From Chlorokybus atmophyticus (taxonomy: Eukaryota > Streptophyta > Chlorokybophyceae > Chlorokybales > Chlorokybaceae), in the NCBI GenBank assembly GCA_009103225.1, contig RHPI01000160.1, positions 49,377-113,376 on the forward strand: 64,000 nt of DNA, given 5' to 3'. Below the pieces are notes generated by a model, which searched no databases, was not told the origin of the DNA, and saw only the letters and a list, made by a program, of their open reading frames with translations. The translations under genes were made by a program, and so were the position numbers. Of the stretch, positions 43,421 through 53,797 are shown in pieces. Position 1 is the first letter of the stretch. Every line of letters starts with the position of its first letter.

Positions 43421-43525
43421 GTGATGGTGACGTCGCGAGTCTTGACCCCACTCTGAGGCAACGATGTCGATACGACGTCCCTGACGGTCACCCTCTCGGA
43501 TAGGCAATACCCCTATTTACTTGCA

Positions 43526-44050
43526 ATGGACGGTGTAGCTCGCCTCCCGCATGACGTCACTAATAACAACAGAGTCGCGCACAGCATTGTGTATCACAAT
43601 GCGATGGCCGTGGCGCATACAAGATGTCATATCCACGTGTCGGGCACTGATGCTGATAACCACATGAACAAAGCTGCACGTGTGTCAGGTGTGGGTCTGG
43701 CCAACCAAGCAGGTGGCGCATGGCTGTGCAGAACTTAAAGTTTGAGAAGCGGTCATCCGGGCGCGCAGGAACAGCCATTAACCCAACCAACCAAGTACCT
43801 GCGCCTCCTCCCGTAGCTGTCTGCAAGCGAGCAGCGTCCGCGACATATATCAATGCCAACTCTTCCTGTAGCTGAGCGTGAGCTGTGGTGTCGATGGCTG
43901 TGGAGGTCCTGCTGCAAACGCAGACTCTGTAACATCGTGAAAGCACCCAAAGACTCTGGTGCGAAGTGTGGTGCTGCAGCTGAGCAGTCCCAACACGCAA
44001 TCGTCGCTGGAAGGGGAGAATGGTCAAAGGGCCAGAAGCGGTGACGACGG
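43526..44050 (+). other. Possible coding remnant after repeat copy B
   Basis: An open stretch (43526-43738) reads RLPHDVTNNNRVAHSIVYHN and AVAHTRCHIHVSGTDAD, then breaks and continues in other frames to about 44040. It could be the rest of the same element. No family was recognised. Confidence 0.25.
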
Positions 44051-44760
44051 CAAAAGTAAGTAAGTAAGGTTGGAGTCGAGCATAGACCCCACTGATGCAA
44101 AGTGACGGATGAGGACAAACGCCGCTAGAGTCTTAACGCCTCTGTCTTGCTTGCTTGCATTGCTTTGGGTCGGGCGTTGTGCGGCGGTTGCTGGACGGCG
44201 TAAAAACCGCCTTCCCACGCCCTGGTAATGGCAGATCGCCTCCAATTGGCGTGTTCACCGGCAAGCGGCTGCAGGAAGTATGGATCTGGTCCACGGAATG
44301 AAGGACCGCCTAGCTGCTGGCCGCTTGAGGCCAAGCGGCAAGTCGAGTCCAGCCTGGCCTACTGCTCTGGCTACCTGCCGCTTGCGCCAAGCATTGACCA
44401 GCAGCAACCTGTCAGCCGGTTTGCGCTTGGGACGGGCGTTTCAGCTGGGGCGTTGAGCGGCTGTTGCTGGAGGAGTGTTGCACACTCCTGTAAACAAGTA
44501 CACACTGTGTGTACCTGTTTACACATGGAATGGCAAGCACGAGGCCTGCGGCGCTGCGGCAAGAGTGACTTGCTTGGCAGATTGTCAAGGTGGGTTCTTG
44601 TGCAAGCCACGACTCCTTGATTCACAAGGTAGCAGCATCATAAGCATTTACGCCAGCATTGCGGAAGACAAGTTCTGGTAGACCTTAATAAATACAAGCG
44701 AGCAGGTGTAGACTAAGGCGTAAACGTATTCAACATGCACTGCCTTGACACCACCCGCGA
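44051..44760. other. No gene recognised
   Basis: It contains several short copies of GCGGCTG/CCGCTTG-type motifs and a short inverted repeat around 44495-44525 (CAAGTACACAC / GTGTGTACCTG). Nothing coding is supported. Confidence 0.35.
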
Positions 44761-44761
44761 C

Positions 44762-45070
44762 CTGTTGGCCACTTGTGCGCGCCGAGCATTGGATGCTCGT
44801 GAGTTAGAGACGCGGTATCTATCACGCTTTGTGACTGCCTTACGCTAATGCATATCTGTCACGTTCCAGCGCGCGCAGGCCACGGCCATTATGGCTCTAG
44901 CTGCAGCTGCAGTGCACGCAGCCCCCTCCTTGCGTGTACACGATGGACATCATGTAGCGCTTGAGGACATTGCTCATGTACAGCCCACTGTATGATTGTG
45001 TTTGAGTAGGGTAGTGTTGGACACTACACACGACAACCGCCAGCTGGCACCCGTGTAATGTACTCATTCA
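44762..45070 (-). repeat. Dispersed repeat, copy C (inverted)
   Basis: Reverse-complement copy of the A/B family. From right to left it reads GGTGCCAGCTGGCGGTTGT, CAGTGGGCTGTACATGAGCA, CCTCAAGCGCTACATGATG and GTGGCCTGCGCGCGCTGG. It then covers the AAGGCAGTCACAAAGCGTGA part shared with copy B. With copy B it forms a large inverted pair about 1.3 kb apart. Confidence 0.75.
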
Positions 45071-45802
45071 ACATGCACTGCCTTGACACCGCCATGCACG
45101 CTTGAGTAGTAAGCAAACGCCTGAGTCCGGAGTTCACGATTTGACGAGCGGGCAAGTTGTCTCTCAATCCTCCTTGCGACCTCGGTCAGTCCAGCTGTTC
45201 GATCATGCAGGGTCTGCATCAAAATCTATCCGCCAGAGTCTTGCTGACTGACGCTTGCTAGTATGGTTGATGCATGAGTCACTACATGAGTTATTGTAAA
45301 GAAAACCCAGACAGTAGGCTGGCGCTGCGCTTGATGACAACCGCATAGCAGCTAGGTTGATGCTGATGGCATAGCAGCTGTAGCGCATCCACCATGGCTG
45401 CCTGACTTCATTGAGGATCCACTAGCAGCAGAGTGCGTAAGGGCAATCACAGACATAGGCTTGGAGCGGTCGGACTCTCCTGATTTTGGGCGCAGATGAA
45501 CGCTTTCCAGATTTTCTTGAGTGGTGTCTGATTCTACTGTTTGTGTTGAGTTGTGCTTTTGTCTCATGCTGCTGTGTGCTGTTGTTGCTTGTGGCGAAGT
45601 TTACCAAACAGTAGCAGGACATCTATGACAACAGCATCATGGTGCACTGCTGTGCCCAAGCATGAGCCACCAAAACTGTGTATTGCCCTGCACAGGGCTA
45701 GCGGCTGCACAGCGGTACTAAGCTGGCGGCATGGTGACCAGCCACCCAACCGTGCAGCCAGATGTTGAGCTGGAGGGCAGAGGATTGTGATTTTCTGGTT
45801 GT

Positions 45803-46710
45803 GTGCGCATGATATGCTGCTTGTTGAAGCGGCGTGGCCCGGCAGGTCTTGCAAGCACTGTCCGTCAGGTTTTCGCCACATTGCAGCAACCAAACACGCT
45901 GCCAAACCCGCAAGACACGCATGCCTTGCTGTTGGAGGAAAGCGTGCACCGCATCGAGATGCACTGGCTGAGTGCTTTCCTTCGTGAACTGCAAGTAAGC
46001 ACAGAGCTGAAGTTGTTGCTGCAAGGTCTTTGGTCACCCTCTGCAAGCTCTGCAGGACGGACAGTTGGCTTGCACCGAAGAACAGTGCCGAGAGAAAATC
46101 ACATGCAGCAAAAGCGCAACACCGTCCTCTCTGCATGTGCTGTGGACGAACATCTTCAGGGTGCTGTGCACAGCGTTTATGCTGTTCCTGCCTTGCAATG
46201 GTGGTGGTGCTTGTGTATATGTCCATGGCCTTGACACGCTGACCTGTTTGCAGTCTTTGTTTGAGCAAGAGTGTTCAAGAGTGCGCAAGGAGTTTGCAGT
46301 GGAGTCGGATAGGCGTTGTGCAAGTCTGAAGGCAGAGTTGCTCACAAGCATTAGGCAGTGTATCAAGGACGCACACGCTGACAAGAACTGTGCAGCTGCT
46401 CGGCACAGGTGTCAGGCTCTCTTGATGACATTTCGCTGCGAAGCAATGGGCCCAAAACAGCTTGCTTACCAAGCTATACTAGAAGCAGACGTGACAGCTC
46501 TGACAGCAACCATGGAGGCAACGCGAGAGCGTATGGAGCGCGCTGCCTCCAATGAGAGGTTCTGTGACTTACACCAAACCAACGCTCATAGCCTCAGTCA
46601 GCACAACACTGTGTTTGCACGCAACGTCAAGAGCAGTATGAGGCTCAATTGGAGGCGAGAAGAAGGCAGCTAGAAACGGAGCACGAGCAACGTGAACAGG
46701 CTAGGAAGTA
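45803..46710 (+). pseudogene. Helical/coiled-coil 5' part of the malectin gene
   Basis: Coding-like exons: PNTLPNPQDTHALLLEESVHRIEMHWLSAF (about 45890-45990); then SLFEQECSRVRKEFAVESDRRCASLKAELLTSIRQ and CQALLMTFRCEAMGPKQLAYQAILEADVTALTATM (about 46253-46560); then, in another frame, EQYEAQLEARRRQLETEHEQREQAR up to a GTAAGC donor near 46709. A Gln/Arg/Glu coiled coil follows (about 46785-46865). The layout resembles the C-terminal helical region of guanylate-binding proteins (large GTPases). That is only an impression, since no GTPase domain is visible upstream. Confidence 0.45.
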
Positions 46711-46939
46711 AGCCTCTTGCAAAAGCCTGACAAACAGGCAACCAACAGATGTACTACTCAAGTTGCACGCTCCTTCTGTAGGCGGCGCAAAGAACAGCGC
46801 TACAACGTGAAGCGGAAAGGCAGCAGCAAGAGCGGCAGCGTCAGCAACAGAAAGCAGCCCGAAAGTAAGTCTTTGGTCGAATTACCAACAGTAGTAAGTG
46901 TTTGCCATTGCACCTTGGTGTCTACTCTTGTCTAACTTA

Positions 46940-48000
46940 TAAGGGGCAGGCAACAGGAAGAGCAGCAGTGCGCAGCGCGTGAGGCAGCACAACGCCCAGA
47001 ACGCATAGCGGACCGCGTTCTGTATGCCATAATCTGTGGAGGCAGCAAGCACCCCTTTCGTGATATGCTGGGTGTGTTATGGAGTGTTGACGTCGGCCAC
47101 CGCAAGTACGCTGTTGCCAGATGGCCTGTTGTAGAACATTCTTGGCAGAAGCGTGTTGTTTGGTCATTCATTGGTTAGAGAAGACCAGCCAAGCAGTCAC
47201 CGGTATTTGCATTCAACAGGTTTCAGCACAGGTTTGATGACCTTAGCTTTGGGTCAACAACCCTAGAGGAATACTCTCCAACCGCTGGTGCTGAATCGGG
47301 ACGTGAACCACTCTACCACTCGTGACATGGGCTGAGGTGAGTCGAAAAATTGTGGGGTCTTAGTTGGTGACTTGTTGCCGAGTGGCTTGAATGGGTGTGA
47401 ATGTTTGTCCTTGTAAAATAGGAGCTCGAGTACTCATTTCCCGTGCCGCAAGGAAAGTACCATGTCCACCTTCATTTCACCGAGGGTCATTTTGACTCAG
47501 TTGGCCGACGTGTCTTCAACGTCCTCCAAGGCCGTGAAGCTCGGACATCTTCCTGCATGTATGGATCCGCAGGCGGTGCACGCACAACCGTGGTCCTAAC
47601 TTTTGACATTCATGTGGACACGCTTTATATTGTTTTGGGTTTTAAGCCCATTGTGGGTAATGCTTGCATTTGTGGCGTTATGGTTGAGGCCTTGGAGCTC
47701 GAAATCCAAGACGATTGCGGACAGGTGTGTCAAATCCGTTGTCATAATCATGTTGGAAGTGTCACGTTTGCAGCTGAACTGTTATTGCAGTTTAAAGCAA
47801 GTGGACTTGCACTTGAAAGCCTGCATTTGTGCATAATGAGCTGGTTCAAATTCCTGTAGCTTAATGTCATGCTGCCTTGCTGCAGATCGCCAGCAATATA
47901 CTCGCGCAATCAATTGTGGCAACTCTGCAAGGCCACACATCGACCGGCTTGGTATTTTGTGGGCCGTGGACCCTGGACCCTCAAAGTAAGCTCATGTGCA
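46940..48000 (+). pseudogene. Malectin-domain protein, one full and one partial domain
   Basis: After a coiled coil (EEQQCAAREAAQRPERIADR), an exon carries the start of a malectin domain: VLYAIICGGSKHPFRDMLGVLW. The next exon (about 47221-47335) holds FQHRFDDLSFGSTTLEEYSP and REPLYHS, then TGA (47323-47325), where CGA (Arg) would fit LYHS-R-HG. Exon 47422-47859 gives ELEYSFPVPQGKYHVHLHFTE, SVGRRVFNVLQGREA and the last strands. A new exon near 47888 starts a second malectin domain: AINCGNSARPHIDRLGILWAVD, donor GTAAGC. Malectin domains bind carbohydrate, such as glucose oligomers, in animals and plants. The TGA and downstream frameshift suggest a dying gene or base-call errors. Confidence 0.75.
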
Positions 48001-48414
48001 TTGATGAGCTAATGCAATTGTAGCACTGCTCTGTTGACGATTGCGTGCTGGGCATGCGGTTATTACACAGAGGTGAGAGTTGGCCGGGAGGGGGCTTTAA
48101 TAAAAAGCAGCGGGCAGTTTACATTGCAAAGAGACTCTCTACCTCAGGTAGCGACATGGAAAGGTTCACATAGCTTGGGCTGTTCACTGCAAATGATTCT
48201 AACTCAAGCTCATGCTGCTACTTTTGCTGCATACATGACCAATGTTTCACCTGCTGCTGCTACAGACAGTTGTTGTGCTATATGTCTATCATAGATATAT
48301 GTCTATCATAGATATATGATAGATCAGCACAACTATGTGGTTGATGCCGTCAAGTGCTCCCAACATATGACAATATAAGCTCTGCCACTTAATCTTTTGC
48401 TTTGTTCATCACCC

Positions 48415-48648
48415 GGGGGGGGGGGGGGGGNNNNNNNNNNNNNNNNNNNNNNNNNNNNNNNNNNNNNNNNNNNNNNNNNNNNNNNNNNNNNNNNNNNNNN
48501 NNNNNNNNNNNNNNNNNNNNNNNNNNNNNNNNNNNNNNNNNNNNNNNNNNNNNNNNNNNNNNNNNNNNNNNNNNNNNNNNNNNNNNNNNNNNNNNNNNNN
48601 NNNNNNNNNNNNNNNNNNNNNNNNATGCTCAACTCATACTACTCCACG
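48415..48648. other. Assembly gap with G-run and a misplaced chlorophyllase fragment
   Basis: A run of 16 G precedes a 194-base N gap (48431-48624). The first 24 bases after the gap (48625-48648) are identical to 54498-54521 in chlorophyllase exon 2; the next bases are again a G-run. This points to a local misassembly or gap-filling error in a gene that should here encode malectin. Confidence 0.85.
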
Positions 48649-48689
48649 GGGGGGGCAGATGCGTATATACCTGCGACTCTGCCATAAAT

Positions 48690-49045
48690 TAGATAGCATT
48701 TGGGATATAGCGGATGGCGAGTACAACGTTAATGTGTTCCTTGTTGAAGACTGGTTTGACAAAAGTGGGCAACGGCTGTTTGACATTGAAATTCAAGGAA
48801 AATACACCTCTGCCTAGCTTGGATATTTTTGCAAAGGCGGGAGGCAACAATGCCATCGTAATTGGCCTCCTAACCAAGGTTTCTCGTGGTAAAAGGTATG
48901 TTGGATTTCTTGCCATACAAGCCCAGAGTTTCGGCCATCGCGGTAAGCCAAGTGCGATAGGGTGGGATTGGCATGCAATAGTTGCTGTATCATTTATCAT
49001 GCTAGCAGTATTGTTAGTAACTTACAGCACCAACGCTCTGTAATG
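48690..49045 (+). pseudogene. Second malectin domain, C-terminal part, frameshifted
   Basis: One frame reads IADGEYNVNVFLVEDWFDKS and GQRLFDIEIQGKYTS. After a one-base shift the next frame gives LPSLDIFAKAGGNNAIVIGL. Together these match the central and later strands of a malectin domain (compare HFTE..FDSVGRRVFNV in the first domain). It probably continues the domain begun at about 47888 across the gap. The frame shift lies near 48810. Confidence 0.65.
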
Positions 49046-49829
49046 CCACGCTCTTAAATGCTACGTAATTAAACACCAGACTTGATTAAACATTTGCACT
49101 TGTAAATGGTGTTGTACCGAGCAACGCTAGCTCACTATACATGCATATGTGCGTGTGTACAAACTCCTTAACTACAAAAATTAAGCATGTTGGGTGCATG
49201 ATCACATGGCATGATGTGCGCATACACTGCGTGCGCAAAGTATGAAGACATCATACGCTTCATTTCACCTTTGCAAAGCATCTCCAATTGCATGTTGCGT
49301 ATGCATTGCAAGTTTCACCAGGCATCTCGTTTAGTTTACTTGCAAACAAAAGGAGACTGTCTTGGCGAGGCAACCGGTCTGCACGAGATTGTTAGAATGA
49401 TGCGAGAATGCTTGCTGTCGTACAGCAAGGAGTCAACAGTAAGTATATCGACAAAAGCAAACAAAATACAATAGCATATGTGATCCCTACGTTGTCATCA
49501 GAAGAAGGGATTGCCCTTTCCACGACCCAGCACGTAATGCGCATGTCGCTGTATCAAAACAATTGGCTAGCAACCAATAAGTGTTGCATTATAAACTTCC
49601 CCAGAAGTTGCACCATACTTGCAGCGTGCACTTGCACGCAAACTTCACTCCATTTGCAGCTTATTTGAGGCATGGTTTCACTACTTAGGGGCGTTCCCGC
49701 CATTCCTTACATAGGTGGTTTGCTACAGCATGCCGACACTGCTGCACATACACACAAGTGCCATGCGATTGATGCCGAATCTGTTCGGTGTGCGCCATCA
49801 TTGTCATCTATCAGACAACAAGAAGCCAA
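49046..49829. other. No gene recognised
   Basis: Intergenic sequence between the malectin gene and the 3' end of GCP2. Short open frames lack any signature. Confidence 0.4.
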
Positions 49830-52800
49830 CTAGCCAACAGCGGCGCGAGGCCGCATACCGGCTGCGCCTTGCGCAAGGATATCTCTTGCGGCTGTTGTAA
49901 AGAATGAGTTGTAATTGAGGCGCAGCAAAAACTGCCGCAGCATCGGCGCGCTCTGGCTGCCGGCCAGCTTGTTGCTGCGCAGCACTGTGTACAAGTAGTT
50001 GGACTTGCGGTTGAACTCCTGCATGACGCGACGCTGGGGGTCAATGCGTAGCACGCACGCATGCATCACGCATGCATGTTGTGTTTGCTGCGTACCTGCG
50101 TCAACTGCTCGACAGTGTTGGGATCAGCCTGGAAGTTGTCACTCTCAATCATCTGGCAGAGGCTGAGACAGAGCCGGATGATGTCGTTGAGCATGCTCGA
50201 TATCGTTCCGATGTTGAGGAAAGTCTGAGACACCAGCGCATTTAGGCACCTGCATAACACACACACGCCCGCGCTCACGCTCACGCACACATGACAACCA
50301 TGCGTATGCTGGGGCATTGACACCTCCTTCGACAAGTACTTACTCAGCGTGCGCTCTGACCAACTCGTTGAAGTCGTTGGACTCCGACACACGCTGCTGA
50401 AGAAGGGCATACTGCGACTCAATCACATCCACCTGCACGTACACAACAGCATACAGGATGCTGTTGACAACTTCAACAACAACATAAAGATGTGTGCGCG
50501 CGAATCACTCACCTGGATGTAGTACTGCAGGTTGGTGACGAGGTACGCCATGTGTTGCCTCAGCCGCCACACCGGCATGAACAGCCTCGCACGGTTCAAC
50601 GTGTTGTTGTTGTTGGTGGTGGTGTTGCCGCCGCCGGCCTGGTCCTTCTGCCGCGCGACCACCCACGCGTGGTCCAACATAAGCTGCAAACGTTTTAGAC
50701 GGAAAAGGTACTGGAACACCGTGTTGTACCTGCGGACACACACGCAGCATAAACAACAACTGATTAACCAGGACCAACACACTCTATACGCGCTCATATG
50801 GCATGCTCTTACCTTGCCATGGCTTCTTTCGTGAGCAGCAGTTGGAGTGGCCATTCAACCTTGTACGTAAGGGACACGCAGTCCCACGCATCGTATGCAG
50901 GGACCTGCACGTACATACAATGTCACATTGCACGCAACTTAAACAGAACACATTGAATCTCCAAGATGTGTTGCATGTGTCCAGTGCATGCCTGCAGTCT
51001 GGACGTCTCTACATCCTCTCCCGTGTCAGACGTCGAGGGCTTGTCTGCCAATGTTGGTATGCTGCACAAGCATGATCTCAATCCTGAGCATGAACCCATT
51101 GAGTAAGACTTTCACCCTGCACAGAGACTCACCTAAGTTTGACTCTGGCGAAGTACTTGTCATCCTCAGCACTACTCTTCAAAGCAGACTGCCCAAGGAG
51201 ATGGAGTCAAAAGTTAGCGTATGCATATTGCGTACTGTGGCTGCGCGGGTGCGAGGTGATACCTGCTGGAAGGGCACGTTCAAGTCGTGTTGGGCGGTGG
51301 CCGGGCGTGGCGGCATGCGCATGAGCGCGCGGCTCTCCTCCATGAAACACTGGAAGAAGTCCCCGCGCGCGAGGAGGAAGTAGTCCTTGAGGGCTTGCAG
51401 ATGGCCAGGAAGATCCGCTTGCACAACCACAAGCTGCGTACAACCACAGCACACACGCGGGCACAGGGCCAAACACATCTCAGATACAATAGCTATGCTG
51501 GCACGCTGCTCGCAATAGACTTAGCACTCACCTGCCATAGGTGTCGGGCCACAGCGGATCGGATGTCGTTGATAACCTTCTCAAACTGCAGACGCTGCGT
51601 GTCCGTTGATACCTGTCAAGCATGGGATACGTGTCATCTGCCATAAGCTTTGAATACCATCATACCATGTGTAACCTGCAGCTCCTGCAGTTGTGCAGCG
51701 AAGAGTTGAACTTCGTTTGTTGGCAGCAACTCCGTGCGGTTCTTGCTTGGCTGCGTGAAACACATGATTATCAATATGTGCGTGTGCACTCATTGCTGCA
51801 AGGGAATTACCACAATACAACGAGTTGCCACGCGCTCACCTGCATGAGGACCCGCACTGCCTTGCCGACAAACTCTATCTTCTGCGCCGTCGGGATGGAG
51901 ACCAGGTACGACGGCAGCATCTCAACCCTCACATCATACCTGACAGCAAGTAGCTGTCTTCAATATGCTATATTTGTTGTCATGGCAACCAGGCACGCTG
52001 CACTTGATAGAGCACACACGCATGCACGCCGCACACCTTCACAAGGCTATCTACTCACACACATTTATGCGATCCATACCCTGAGTGCCAGTCCTCCATT
52101 GCATCCTCTGATCGCCCTGTTAAGTGTGCATTCATGTTGTCGACACCCAATGAGCGGCGCCTGTGAGTGCGGTACGATGACATCAGTTTTTGTGAGAGAA
52201 GGTGTTCAAGGTTGGCCTTGCTCATCCCTGCTGCTTACTTGCGTATGAAGAACTCTGCGTGCTTGTCGATCAGCTGTCCGTGCACCATCCACGCCGCGAG
52301 CTGCCGGTACATCACCTGATGGCACTGCCAGAGCAACCTGCAACCAACGACTCAGAGACGGAAGCTCATGATAACAGCCTCATCACCACGAGAACACACA
52401 GCTGCGTGCACAAGAACACCCACCCACCCATTCCCACCTCCTGAACGCCGTCTGCAGCGCCGGCACCCCGCAATGCGTCCTGGCATGCATCAGATTCATC
52501 ATGGCCCCTCCCTTCAGCCCGTCCCCCTGCACCCTCCACACCAGCGCGTGGAGGGGAGGGAGGAGCACCTCCCAGGCTTGCAACGCCCCTTGCGCGCACG
52601 CGAGCACAGGAACATCACTGGATGAGAGGAGTAATGCGGACTCTAAACCAACTACAGCGTTGCGGTAGGAGTCGAGTTGTTCGTCGATGCCGAGGGCGAG
52701 GGCATGGCGGTGGAGGGACACGCGCACGCCAACATGGCCAGAGGTGGGGGAGGGAGTGTGGGGTGAGGTGAGGAGGTGGCGCTCGTGCTTGGCGAAGCGG

Positions 52801-53735
52801 TGGAGCTCGCGGTAGTGGTAGCCGAGGCGGACGAGGCGATCCAAAACCTGCACACGCAAGGTGTGAAGGGCACTACACGCTGTCTGCCTCACACTCAGTT
52901 GTCGTGCACTTGGTCAATCATGCGATTGGTCACTTACTCGCGCTTTCACTTACGAATACATGCATGCATGCATACGAGTGCATCCACCCGACCGTACAAA
53001 CTCCCAATATAGCATCCGCATTGCATGACCAAGCCAGCGCATTGGCCATGCGCGCAGCATGATAACAAACACCTCATTGGCGAACAAGGCTAGGCCAAGC
53101 AATGCCTGGCTAAGCCAATGTGGCCACAACATGGCGACCTGGTGACTACTTTTCAATCGCCAAGGATGCATTGTATATGCACTTCAAAGATCAGCAATTG
53201 TCAAATACCCACCCACCCAACCAACCAACTAACAAGCTTGCTCTTGCTTGTTCACCTCTCTCTCTGATGCTGTGACAAATGGCAGGTCAGCTGCGAGGCG
53301 AAACCTGACATCAAGCGGGTCTCTCACTCGCCAGCTGCCAGACTCATTGCCTCCTCCTCCTCCTCCTCCTCCTGGTCGTGCTCCTCCGCCTCCTGCTGGC
53401 CCCGCTGCAGGCCCAGCCCCGCCGCCTCCTGCCCGGACGTCGTCGTCGTCGTCCACGAACACCGCACCCGTGTGGCCCAGCAGCGCCACCAGCAGCTCGT
53501 GGATCATCGCCGCCGCCCGCCGCCCACCCCGGCCCGGCCTGGCCCGGCTTGGCCTGGTCGAGTCAGCAGTTGTGGCCTGGTCTGGCCTAAGCGGCGGCGG
53601 CGGCGTGCTTGTGGTAGAGTGAGGAGGCAAAGTTGATATTGTTACTGTCGTTGTCGTCGTCGGGTTGGTCTGGCCAGGCGGTGGCGTTGCGCAGGTAGTC
53701 TTGCTGAGACAGGGGAGGCAGCTGCCTGTGTGCAT
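49830..53735 (-). CDS. Gamma-tubulin complex component 2 (GCP2, Spc97 family)
   Basis: Minus-strand exons, 5' to 3': 53735-53256, 52847-52438, 52337-52239, one ending near 52082, 51939-51840, 51612-51532, 51433-51263, 51188-51133, a possible one at 51063-50997, 50904-50813, 50729-50513, 50433-50344, 50249-50096, 50033-49830 (TAG). Diagnostic blocks are MIHELLVALLGHTG (the domain start), LVRLGYHYRELHRFAKHER, MVHGQLIDKHAEFFIRK, DYFLLARGDFFQCFMEES, KVEWPLQLLLTKEAMARYN and YLFRLKRLQLMLDHAWV, and a C-terminal helical bundle ending RLNYNSFF. GCP2 pairs with GCP3 in the gamma-tubulin small complex that nucleates microtubules. The start is uncertain (ATG 53735 or 53507). The N-terminal linker is Pro/Gly-rich. 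The first boundaries and the weak exon near 51 kb need transcript support. Confidence 0.9.
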
Positions 53736-53797
53736 GCTTGACTGGACAGCGCCATTGTCATCAAGCAAGCATGTAGTAGCATGCTTGTCCTCCTCCC

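Noticed and set aside
48431-48624. Protein predictions across the N gap
   Set aside because: They consist of undefined residues and carry no information.
50997-51063. GCP2 exon with a GC donor (reads PTLADKPSTSDTGEDVETS)
   Set aside because: Not rejected outright but not counted as firm. The donor CAG/GCATGC is weak and the sequence falls in a variable linker of the family, so transcript data must decide.
53248-53622. Pro-rich plus-strand frame opposite GCP2 exon 1
   Set aside because: The minus strand carries GCP2 sequence with a consistent splice donor; the plus frame is low complexity and overlaps it.
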